This document shows, piece after piece, positions 57,340 to 64,000 of a DNA stretch of 64,000 nt. The notes beneath the pieces are model-generated. The model ran no database searches, was not told where the DNA came from, and saw nothing but the letters and a program-made list of their open reading frames with translations. The DNA comes from Algoriphagus sp. Y33 (GTDB taxonomy: Bacteria; Bacteroidota; Bacteroidia; Cytophagales; Cyclobacteriaceae), in the NCBI RefSeq assembly GCF_014838715.1, contig NZ_CP061947.1:1674001-1738000 (forward strand), given 5' to 3'. Made by a program: the position numbers and the translations under genes. Each line of letters starts with the position of its first letter. Within the stretch, counting starts at the first letter, position 1.

Positions 57340-58827
57340 TTATTTTTTCAAATTAAAAATTTTTAACGAGCTGATGTTTTTAGAGACTGCAATATTTTTC
57401 CACGGACTAGACGGAAACAGGATGGATGTCATCACTAATTCTCCATCATTGACAAATAATTCAATGGATGATGCATCCACATATATCCTGATATCTTTTG
57501 CTTCCCAGCTCATAGGAGCTGAATGAATTGCCGCAAAATCCCGATGAAAATCACTTTTGCCTGCATTTCTTCGATCTATGCTTACAAGGCCATTTTCTTT
57601 CGAGAGTACGAGATTTTCCCCAAGTTCATTTGATAAGGTAATTGAAAAAGAATCTGAATTGACATTCGCCGTGATTTCCACTGCTTCAGAAGGTAGGCCG
57701 GAAATTTCTTTATTCACCTTATATTCTTCAGAACGCAGTTTTTCGAGTTCAGCCGCAGGAGCTGACTTCAACAGCAAAGTGCCGTTTACGTCGAACAGGC
57801 TTAATTCTCTAGGAACGGTCATTGCTGATCTCCATGCTTGTGTAGGAACCGCATTTGCATAGAGCCAGTTGCTCATCCAGCCAATGAAAAGTGTTCTGTT
57901 TTGCTCAGTAGGAAGATTACTCCACGTAACTCCAGCATAATTGTCAGGGCCATAGTCCAGCCAACGGATCATGGTATCATCCGGTGTAAATTGTCCATTC
58001 GCAAACTCACCTATAAAATATTGGGTAGCAGATCCATTCTGAGGCCCACCGGGATTTATACTGACCAACAAAACCCATTTGGTTTCCCCTGACGGAGTTT
58101 TGAAAGGAAGCAAATCAGGGCATTCCCAGACTCCTCCATGTGCTCCAATGTTCTTTCCAAATTCTCCCATCAACCTCCAGTTTTTCAAATCCGGGGAGCC
58201 ATAGAAATTAATCTGATCAAGAACAGCCAACGTCATTATCCATGAGTTGGAACCGTCAGGGTTTGCAATTTGGGAGACTTTGGGATCACGGAAGTCCCGA
58301 ATTCCCGGGTTGGATAGGACAGGATTTCCATCGTATTTCTCCCATGTTCTTCCTTTATCCAACGAAAATGCAATAGCTTGATGCTGAAATGTATTGGATG
58401 AAGTCTCAGCTTCTTCAGCATTGTGATAGGTAAAAACAGCAACCATCGGAGGATTCTCTGTAGTCCCTAATCCGGAACTGTTCTCTGCATCAAAAACGGC
58501 ACTTCCCGAGAAAATATATCCCAGACTATCCGGATAGAGTGCTATTGGAAGCGGTTCCCAATTTAGTAAATCGGTGGAAACAGCATGTCCCCAGTGCATT
58601 GGTCCCCACACCGTGCTGTCTGGATAATATTGGTAAAAAAGATGATACTCATTATCTAGATAGATCAAACCATTTGGATCATTCATCCAGCCTGATTCTG
58701 GAGTAAAATGATAGGATGGTCTGAATTCTTCCGATACCTTGGATTCGAAGGGGATCTCAGGACTTGACCCACAGCTAGCTATTATAAAGATAGTCAGGGC
58801 GGTAAGAAGGATATTGGGTCTTTTCAT
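57340..58827 (-). CDS. GH32 glycoside hydrolase lipoprotein (levanase/inulinase/invertase type)
   Basis: 495 residues, lipobox IASC (Cys19), so surface- or periplasm-anchored. Five-bladed propeller with the three GH32 carboxylates: WMNDPNG (Asp50, nucleophile), FRDPKV (Arg180-Asp181-Pro182, transition-state stabiliser) and WECPDL (Glu235, acid/base), followed by a C-terminal beta-sandwich (about 365-490). Cleaves beta-fructosides such as levan, inulin or sucrose. The 9-base gap shows it is co-transcribed with the glycosyltransferase gene upstream, an unusual partner, and no SusCD pair is near. Confidence 0.95.
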   Translation of the reverse strand: MKRPNILLTALTIFIIASCGSSPEIPFESKVSEEFRPSYHFTPESGWMNDPNGLIYLDNEYHLFYQYYPDSTVWGPMHWGHAVSTDLLNWEPLPIALYPDSLGYIFSGSAVFDAENSSGLGTTENPPMVAVFTYHNAEEAETSSNTFQHQAIAFSLDKGRTWEKYDGNPVLSNPGIRDFRDPKVSQIANPDGSNSWIMTLAVLDQINFYGSPDLKNWRLMGEFGKNIGAHGGVWECPDLLPFKTPSGETKWVLLVSINPGGPQNGSATQYFIGEFANGQFTPDDTMIRWLDYGPDNYAGVTWSNLPTEQNRTLFIGWMSNWLYANAVPTQAWRSAMTVPRELSLFDVNGTLLLKSAPAAELEKLRSEEYKVNKEISGLPSEAVEITANVNSDSFSITLSNELGENLVLSKENGLVSIDRRNAGKSDFHRDFAAIHSAPMSWEAKDIRIYVDASSIELFVNDGELVMTSILFPSSPWKNIAVSKNISSLKIFNLKK

Positions 58828-58836
58828 AGTGTTTTC

Positions 58837-60114
58837 TTAAGCAGATTGAGTCATTACAAGATCAAGTACAGTATCTTTTTTTGCTTCATGTTTGATTTTT
58901 TCAGCGAATTGTGCTGCGTTGGCAGCATATTCCCTGTTCTTCCAAAAGTCTATCAAAGCTATTTCAAATTTGTTTGCATCAAAATTATGTATGCTCGTTC
59001 CCAGTGGCCCGAGCTTTCTCATTTCTATTATTCTGTTCCAAAAATATTGATCAATGATATGCGGGACGATCATTTGTACACAGCCATGCGCGGCTCCCTG
59101 ATGTGTTGTTCCCGATCCGCCATGATGGATTATTCCATACAGCTTTGGCAGTATCCAGTCGTAAGGGATTTGATTCACGTAGAAAATAGATTCATCACTA
59201 GCTTCTAGCTGCTCAAGTCCACCCCGGGAAGTATTTACTATGGTAGGGATATGATGTTTTTGAAGCAGGTTGATTATGGTTTTGGAGTTTGCTTTCGGGG
59301 CTGTGTTTCCCATGGATCCGAAAGTGAGCAGTACGGCTTTGGGGTATTTTTCTAACCAATTCTCCAGCTCTTTGGATGGGTGGTATGCTTTTACTTGGTC
59401 TCTAAAGTAGTACCCCACGATTTTAGCGGATTCCGGCCAACCGGTAGGTTTTGGGAAAAGTGAGGGAGAAATCGTGTAGATAGTTGTCAACCGGTTCAAT
59501 TCAAATTCCCTTAGAGCCTTTTGGGTTATTTTGATCGAAGGGAAATCAGAATAGTACTTGCCCACGAATTTTTTCATTCCCAAGTGTCTAATGCCATTGA
59601 CGAGATAGTAGGATTTAAGATTCCATTTTGGGCCAAAAGGCTTCCACTTGCCAAAACCTATGTGGGGAAATTCTTTGGAGGGATGTGAGAGGCAAGGTAT
59701 GGGCGTGAGTAATGTGAATCGATCAGGATTGGCCATTGCGGCGATATAGTAGAAAAGACATTTAGAATGAAAGACTATCCGTTCAGGTTTATGGGCTATA
59801 ATTGCCTCTCTTTGTTGGGTGATAAGCATGTGTTGGAGTGCGATAGAGCTTTTTGCCAACCTAATATAGTTTCTTAGTTGATCCCAGCCATTTCCTCCTC
59901 CGCCCATAATGGTTCTGCCGCTCGGGGATTCCAGCATCTCCAGAAATCCCTTGTCAAAACCGATGAACCCGTACCCAAGTTGGGTCACAGTTTCTCTAAA
60001 CTGCTCAGGAAAAAGACAGATAACCTCATGTCCTGCTTCCGCAAAAATTTCTGCCTGGGCTAAAAACGGCTCTACATCGCCACGTGTTCCCAAGGAAGCA
60101 ACTAGTGTTTTCAT
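58837..60114 (-). CDS. GT1-type glycosyltransferase (UGT/MGT-like)
   Basis: 425 residues, cytoplasmic. N-terminal LVASLGTRGDVEPFLAQAEIF, like sterol/macrolide glycosyltransferases; GT-B fold with the donor-binding signature HHGGSGTTHQGAAHGCVQMIVPHIIDQYFWN near 335-365 (read in parts). AVLLTFGSMGN supports the second Rossmann domain. Transfers a sugar from an NDP-sugar to a lipid, carotenoid or other small molecule. First gene of the unit with the GH32 gene. The divergent rfbA 190 bases away could supply dTDP-sugars. Confidence 0.9.
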   Translation of the reverse strand: MKTLVASLGTRGDVEPFLAQAEIFAEAGHEVICLFPEQFRETVTQLGYGFIGFDKGFLEMLESPSGRTIMGGGGNGWDQLRNYIRLAKSSIALQHMLITQQREAIIAHKPERIVFHSKCLFYYIAAMANPDRFTLLTPIPCLSHPSKEFPHIGFGKWKPFGPKWNLKSYYLVNGIRHLGMKKFVGKYYSDFPSIKITQKALREFELNRLTTIYTISPSLFPKPTGWPESAKIVGYYFRDQVKAYHPSKELENWLEKYPKAVLLTFGSMGNTAPKANSKTIINLLQKHHIPTIVNTSRGGLEQLEASDESIFYVNQIPYDWILPKLYGIIHHGGSGTTHQGAAHGCVQMIVPHIIDQYFWNRIIEMRKLGPLGTSIHNFDANKFEIALIDFWKNREYAANAAQFAEKIKHEAKKDTVLDLVMTQSA

Positions 60115-60307
60115 CGCTTATTTTTTTAATAGTAGCCCTTTCAGTAGCTTTAAGGCTCAATCTGTTTTTAAATCCCACTCATCTTGATCTGGGATTATCT
60201 CAACCGGTGTATGGAAGTTAAGAAAGAATCAATAGAAGACAGTTGAGTATGGAGTCATTATTGATTTAAGAGAAGATGAATTTTAAACTTATACAACTTA
60301 AAAATAT

Positions 60308-61168
60308 ATGAAGGGAATTATTCTGGCCGGAGGATCCGGCACTCGCCTATATCCTTTGACTATATCCGTGAGTAAGCAGTTGATGCCTGTTTATGACAAG
60401 CCGATGATCTATTATCCGTTGTCTGTGTTGATGATGGCAGGAATCACGGAAGTATTGATCATAACTACTCCCGAAGACAGTGAGGCTTTTCAGCGACTTT
60501 TGGGCGATGGCTCTCAAGTTGGCTGTTCGTTTGAATATGCGGTGCAGCCAAGCCCGGATGGCCTTGCTCAGGCATTTATCATCGGTGAGAAATTTATCGG
60601 GAACGACAAAGTAGCGTTGATCCTCGGAGATAATATTTTCTATGGGTCAGGGCTTCATAGAACGTTGCAGGCTCATACTGATACAGACGGCGGCGTAGTG
60701 TTTGCTTACCATGTAAATGACCCGGAGAGATATGGTGTGGTGGAATTTGACGGCAATCAGAAAGCGATCAGCATCGAAGAAAAACCTGCGAATCCAAAAT
60801 CTAATTTTGCTGTGCCGGGCCTTTATTTTTACGATAACAGAGTGGTGGAAATTGCAAAGAAAATCAAACCAAGTCCAAGGGGCGAACTGGAAATCACGGA
60901 CATCAACAACGAATATTTGAAGCTGGGTGAGCTTCAAGTGGCAATACTGAATAGGGGAACCGCTTGGCTGGATACCGGTACGCATCAATCACTCTTGCAA
61001 GCGGCACAATTTGTAGAAGTGATCGAAGAGCGACAGGGCTTGAAAATCGGTTGTATTGAGGAAATAGCGTATAGGGCCGGTTTTATCGGCGAAGAAAAAT
61101 TACTCCAGGCTGCTGATAAATTGGGAAAAAGCGGTTACGGAGGTTATTTGAGAAGATTGGTAAAGTAA
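60308..61168 (+). CDS. rfbA: Glucose-1-phosphate thymidylyltransferase
   Basis: Makes dTDP-glucose from dTTP and glucose-1-phosphate, first step of dTDP-rhamnose and other dTDP-sugars. 286 residues, standard. Signature [19 protein letters not shown] (nucleotide-binding loop), [43 protein letters not shown] (read in parts), [15 protein letters not shown]. The other rfb genes (B, C, D) are not in this window. The stop codon TAA is the left part of the TAATAT target duplication of a MITE inserted here, so the protein is intact but the native downstream sequence has been displaced. Confidence 0.97.
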   Translation: MKGIILAGGSGTRLYPLTISVSKQLMPVYDKPMIYYPLSVLMMAGITEVLIITTPEDSEAFQRLLGDGSQVGCSFEYAVQPSPDGLAQAFIIGEKFIGNDKVALILGDNIFYGSGLHRTLQAHTDTDGGVVFAYHVNDPERYGVVEFDGNQKAISIEEKPANPKSNFAVPGLYFYDNRVVEIAKKIKPSPRGELEITDINNEYLKLGELQVAILNRGTAWLDTGTHQSLLQAAQFVEVIEERQGLKIGCIEEIAYRAGFIGEEKLLQAADKLGKSGYGGYLRRLVK

Positions 61169-61171
61169 TAT

Positions 61172-61418
61172 ATGATTATCCGCAATGATGCCTGGTTATA
61201 CTAGATGGAAGACGGGAGACGGAAGACCGAGGTGTCAGTACGCTAGGTCTTGACGCTAGAATCCTTTAATGCTTTTATCACTTTTCTGCCAGTAAAGAAA
61301 CAAAAGCAATATAGGATTTGGCAAACTTTCGCGATGAGCTACTTCGGTCGTCCGTCATTGGTCTTCCAGCCGATAAAGCAACGAAAATATAGTTATTGGC
61401 ATCATTGCGGATAATCAT
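61172..61418. mobile_element. MITE-like element, 247 bp, with 21-bp perfect terminal inverted repeats
   Basis: 61172-61192 (ATGATTATCCGCAATGATG then CC) and 61398-61418 are exact inverted copies. TAATAT flanks both sides (61166-61171 and 61419-61424), a likely 6-bp target duplication. Farther in, the arms stay related (TGGAAGAC...ACGGAAGACCGA on the left against GGTCGTCCGTCATTGGTCTTCCA on the right, read in two parts), so the element can fold into a long hairpin. No transposase frame. Insertion happened right at the rfbA stop codon. Other than this element the 330-base gap is AT-rich and empty. Confidence 0.85.
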
Positions 61419-61498
61419 TAATATTTAAAAAGCCCGTAAAGAAAGAAACTTGACTCAAGAACAACCCGGAGAACTTGTCGGAGTGAAAAAGGCTCAAA

Positions 61499-62521
61499 TT
61501 ATTTCTTAATAAGCTCTTCAAGGCTTGTTCTCAGGATTTGCCCCATGTTGTTGCATTCCAAAAACTTATTGTTTGAATAGTACTTTGCCAGTTCTGACTT
61601 TAAGGAGGCAATATTTTCTGGTAGGGAAATAGTGTCATTCTCCATTGATCTCAGAATATCAAGAATCCCCTGCCGGGAAGATTTGAGTCTTGTGGCGATC
61701 AACGCACGCTCTTCCTTCTGATATTGGGCCATAGACTCCGGGGTGATGTATTTCATCCCCAACTGAATCAAGCTATTGTTCTCTTTAAAATATTGGGGCA
61801 GGTAAATAGATTTTTTGCCTTCATAGGATTGCTGGTCAAAGTCAATCGCCCGAATTCTATAGTGGGTCTCTTCAAAATCCGGGGTGACATCAATCACAAA
61901 ATTTGAAGAATGCATATCTCCTAATAGTCTCACAAAGCAGCGCTCGTTGAATTTGACAAATTCCTTTGCCAGTCGGATCGGATTCAGATGAGGGTCTTCC
62001 ATATGTGCCCGCATGAATAGATCTCCCGGGATTCCCGCAATATGTTCCTCTATCAGGGTGTTCTGATGTACCAGGTAAGAGATTCTGTTGGGGGAAAGCA
62101 AATGTTCCAGTTCTAAGCCGTAAACCCGTGATGCATCGGCATTTTTAATATAGAAATAATCAAAATTATCATTGATTCTATTCACTATCCGTACCCGGAA
62201 CGGTTGTGTATTTCCATACACGCAAAGGTCAATTCTATCCACATACAGGTGCTGCATTACGGACATGTCACCGCCAGCTTTCAACAATGCATAGATTTTC
62301 TTAACGTTCAGGTGAATCTCTTCCCTATCGGATTGTTCATAGAATACGGTCTCCCACAGTGTGTCCTGTTCTTTGGAATCGTAGAGGGCAATAGAACTCG
62401 AATAGCGAAGCAGTTCGTGGTAGTGGATAGGGATGTCTACTTCTCTGGAATACTTAATCAGATAGCGCCTCAGCCCTTGACTAATGGGGAAAATCCGCTT
62501 CTTTTTACTGATTAGTGCCAT
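61499..62521 (-). CDS. Kinase-like fold protein, probably lipid or cell-envelope related
   Basis: 340 residues, cytoplasmic. It shows protein-kinase/APH-like landmarks: a hinge region with TLIEEHIAGIPGDLF (about 155-170), catalytic loop LLGDMHSSNFVI (Asp202, Asn207) and metal-binding AIDFDQ (Asp227). A candidate ATP-binding Lys is Lys126 in FYIKNAD, although no Gly-rich loop is evident. The family is not named; LPS- and lipid-kinase-like Bacteroidota proteins look similar. Last gene of a three-gene unit with the DUF3817 and possible HolD-like genes (gap of three bases). Confidence 0.65.
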   Translation of the reverse strand: MALISKKKRIFPISQGLRRYLIKYSREVDIPIHYHELLRYSSSIALYDSKEQDTLWETVFYEQSDREEIHLNVKKIYALLKAGGDMSVMQHLYVDRIDLCVYGNTQPFRVRIVNRINDNFDYFYIKNADASRVYGLELEHLLSPNRISYLVHQNTLIEEHIAGIPGDLFMRAHMEDPHLNPIRLAKEFVKFNERCFVRLLGDMHSSNFVIDVTPDFEETHYRIRAIDFDQQSYEGKKSIYLPQYFKENNSLIQLGMKYITPESMAQYQKEERALIATRLKSSRQGILDILRSMENDTISLPENIASLKSELAKYYSNNKFLECNNMGQILRTSLEELIKK

Positions 62522-62524
62522 CGT

Positions 62525-62842
62525 TTATAAATCCACATGCTGGCTTTTCTTCAGATTTCTATCAAAAATAAAGGGACCAAAAGGCAATACCGAAGCAATA
62601 AGCGCAAATAATGTTCTGCTAAACGTCCATTTTAGTTTATGGGCAGTCGGGAAGACGGCGTATATGTAGAGAATAAATAGCAACCCGTGGGCCCAGCCCA
62701 CATATTTCACAGCAAGTGGATAATCCAACATGTATTTGAGTGGCATGGCAATCAGAAGCAATACCAGAAAAGATATTCCTTCAATAAGTGAAATCCAGCG
62801 AAAACGCTTTGCCCAGGTGTGTTGTTGGGGGGTAAGGCTCAT
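62525..62842 (-). CDS. DUF3817 membrane protein
   Basis: 105 residues, three predicted membrane helices: FRWISLIEGISFLVLLLIAMPLKYML, VKYVGWAHGLLFILYIYAVF and TLFALIASVLPFGPFIF (read in parts). The order RxxxLIEGxSFLxLL, WAHGxLF and GPFxFD at the end is the DUF3817 pattern. Function unknown. Its start codon overlaps the stop of the gene before it by one base, and the kinase-like gene follows after three bases. Confidence 0.9.
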   Translation of the reverse strand: MSLTPQQHTWAKRFRWISLIEGISFLVLLLIAMPLKYMLDYPLAVKYVGWAHGLLFILYIYAVFPTAHKLKWTFSRTLFALIASVLPFGPFIFDRNLKKSQHVDL

Positions 62843-63417
62843 TATTTTTTTGATATGTTAAAGAGTACTTTTAGTGTGTTCCAAAGCTTGCCTTTTAGAA
62901 CTTTATCTTCGGCTATAGTGCTAAGTGCGTCTGCAAAAAGATATTCTGTTTCACCTTCTGTGTGTATCTGGTAGTCTGATGCAGGAAGGGCATTGATGGG
63001 GTGCTTTAATCGCCCAAACTTAAGTACAATGTGGGCATTCAGATCATATAAATCCGACAAACTTCTTCCTTCCAGGTCTTCCGATGAAAGTAATCCCACC
63101 TCATTCATCGAATGTCCTACGGCATTGACCATGTTTACCAACATTTCCATCACTTCCGGCCGTAGCAGTGGCTCTTCATGCAACACCAAAATTCCCTTTT
63201 CAAATTTTCCACGAACAATCAATGGCTCTGGTTTTAACTCCTGAGTAGGAGGATTGACTCCATCGATAGGTACCGTTTTCGGAAGAGTCTTTGGTTTTTC
63301 CTGTTCCAAAGGAGAATTTGTTTCCTGTTTGGCCAGATCGGGTTTAGGATCTTTTTCGAAGAAAAAAAGCTCTTCTGTGATGATATGCTGGAGCTCCTGA
63401 ATGCTCATATTTTCCAT
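62842..63417 (-). CDS. Unknown protein with DNA polymerase III psi (HolD)-like pattern
   Basis: The start MENMSIQELQHIITEELFFF at 63417 is preferred because the 69 bases of the longer frame contain the terminator of the preceding gene. 191 residues: a helical N-terminus with FFFEKD, a Pro/Glu-rich linker (about 28-75), then an alpha/beta domain. The pattern LVLHEEPLLRPEVMEMLVNMVNAVG, LLSSEDLEG and DALSTIAEDKVLKGKLWNTLKVLF recalls the psi subunit of DNA polymerase III (a Leu-pro-plus helix, later a Lys-x-x-Leu-Trp helix). This is a weak similarity, by eye, and function remains unknown. Followed with a one-base overlap by the DUF3817 gene. Confidence 0.6.
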   Translation of the reverse strand: MENMSIQELQHIITEELFFFEKDPKPDLAKQETNSPLEQEKPKTLPKTVPIDGVNPPTQELKPEPLIVRGKFEKGILVLHEEPLLRPEVMEMLVNMVNAVGHSMNEVGLLSSEDLEGRSLSDLYDLNAHIVLKFGRLKHPINALPASDYQIHTEGETEYLFADALSTIAEDKVLKGKLWNTLKVLFNISKK

Positions 63418-63448
63418 GTCGGGAAATTGCTCAAAAAACACCTTAACA

Positions 63449-63483
63449 CAAAAAAAGAGGAGTAATATATCTATCACTCCTCT
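63449..63483 (-). terminator. Terminator of the acyl-CoA thioesterase gene
   Basis: AGAGGAGT / ACTCCTCT, 8 pairs with a 12-base loop; on the minus strand a T-tract (TTTTTTTGTG) follows. It lies 24 bases after the thioesterase stop and separates it from the next genes. Confidence 0.8.
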
Positions 63484-63506
63484 CACTTTAGTGTTTTTCA
63501 GTTAAC

Positions 63507-64000
63507 TCAATCCAGATTGAAAATGGACTTCAGTTCCACGGCATCCTCGGGTTTCATTCTTTTGGCAAGCACCAACCTCAATTGTCTTCTTCTAAGGGCA
63601 CCTTCGAAATTTTCTATTTCCTCCGGCGTCTCGGGGACTAACTCAGGAATCCTTGAAGGTTTATTGTTTTCATCTACAGCTACAAAGGTGAAAAATGCCC
63701 TATGAGTTGTTATTTTTTTATTTGCGGGAATATCTTCAGCGGTCACTTCTATAAAGACCTCCATGGAAGAATTGAACGCACGGGTCACTTGAGCTTTCAG
63801 CGTTACCACATTGCCAAGAGCTATAGGTTCCTGAAAAGAAATATTATCCGCGGAGGCAGTTACCACTATGCTATTGGAGTGCTTCTGAGCTGCTATGGCG
63901 GCTACCACATCCATCCAGTGCATAAGCTTACCACCCATCAGGTTGTTTAGTGTATTGGTGTCATTGGGAAGAACCATTTCGGTCATGACCACTGCCGATT
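63507..64000 (-). CDS. Acyl-CoA thioesterase (hotdog fold), 5' end outside window
   Basis: At least 161 residues; the frame remains open to the right edge, and family proteins have extra N-terminal residues before the MTEMVLPND block, so the true start lies beyond the window. Hotdog motif VLPNDTNTLNNLMGGKLMHWMDVVAAIAAQKHS (read in parts) with the catalytic Asn/Asp of the acyl-CoA hydrolase (BACH/YciA) family, VVTASADNISFQEPIALGNVVTLKAQV and ITTHRAFFTFVAVDE. Hydrolyses acyl-CoA to free acid and CoA. A C-terminal helical tail (LRRRQLRLVLAKRM) is Bacteroidota-like. Confidence 0.93.
   Translation of the reverse strand, partial: SAVVMTEMVLPNDTNTLNNLMGGKLMHWMDVVAAIAAQKHSNSIVVTASADNISFQEPIALGNVVTLKAQVTRAFNSSMEVFIEVTAEDIPANKKITTHRAFFTFVAVDENNKPSRIPELVPETPEEIENFEGALRRRQLRLVLAKRMKPEDAVELKSIFNLD

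Noticed and set aside
57340..58827. GH32 as the missing enzyme of the SusCD locus at 4-9 kb
   Set aside because: Nearly 50 kb apart, with no shared CACTACA-type element seen upstream; no sequence evidence for a link.
1..64000. tRNA, rRNA, tmRNA, prophage, integrase or origin features
   Set aside because: I looked for cloverleaf arms, CCA-flanked hairpins, phage or integrase motifs and DnaA-box clusters and saw none I could support by eye.

Overview
The window reads as a chromosomal piece of a Bacteroidota bacterium, most likely a Cytophagales/Cyclobacteriaceae (Algoriphagus-like) species. This placement is an inference from two SusC/SusD pairs, type IX-secretion-style C-termini (YPNP motifs), a periplasmic propeller/Y_Y_Y/LuxR regulator, FecI/FecR-type sigma control of a SusC carrying an STN domain, and at least one promoter that fits the TTTG-N19-TAnnTTTG pattern of the group. 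No rRNA, tRNA, CRISPR array, transposase or integrase gene was seen.

Layout. 1-2.2 kb: end of a dehydrogenase gene, a small unknown gene, and fabF with a strong terminator. 2.2-4.1 kb (minus): a TPP riboswitch, a start-codon hairpin, a PnuC-family transporter (probably the thiamine transporter PnuT) and an overlapping acyl-CoA-dehydrogenase-fold flavoprotein. 4.4-12.2 kb (minus): a SusC/SusD pair with its membrane-spanning LuxR-type regulator and no degradative enzyme. 12.4-13.9 kb: DUF4230 protein and a LOV-like PAS protein without the photoactive cysteine. 14.1-18.2 kb: a ZnuD-like TonB receptor, a DUF4625 lipoprotein and a His-rich lipoprotein linked by four copies of one palindromic operator (TGCAA-N5-TTGCA), with a 259-bp MITE between them. 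18.3-19.8 kb: an autoregulated TetR gene and an SDR. 20-27.9 kb: two large secreted proteins, trpS and a DUF1573 protein. 28-31.5 kb: a serine hydrolase, then an AT-rich island encoding a HEPN-like and a DUF2726/PD-(D/E)XK-like protein, ending in a decayed second copy of the gcdH 3' end. 31.5-33.8 kb: divergent glutaryl-CoA dehydrogenase and tryptophan 2,3-dioxygenase, the two ends of aerobic tryptophan breakdown. 34.2-38.7 kb: two MATE exporters around a NagB-type deaminase, and a PhnB-like protein.

39-50.9 kb (plus) is one coherent locus: ECF sigma, FecR anti-sigma, STN-SusC, SusD, DUF4843 lipoprotein, PKD-like lipoprotein, trypsin-like protease and a TlpA-type thiol oxidoreductase. It looks like a sigma/anti-sigma-controlled outer-membrane uptake system for an unknown, perhaps peptide or Cys-containing, ligand. 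51-57.3 kb holds small conserved genes, an acyl-carrier-like protein lacking its serine, and a KefC/KefG operon led by a two-cluster Fe-S protein. 57.3-64 kb: a GH32 fructanase lipoprotein with a GT1 glycosyltransferase, rfbA with a 247-bp MITE exactly at its stop codon, a kinase-like gene, a DUF3817 gene, a possible HolD-like gene and a truncated acyl-CoA thioesterase.

Best candidates for something undescribed: the TGCAA operator regulon; the HEPN/DUF2726 island; the TPP-controlled transporter-flavoprotein pair; the Cys-less LOV protein; and a 90-120 bp dispersed repeat that ends exactly on start codons. All family assignments are from motif reading by eye; no database search was run.
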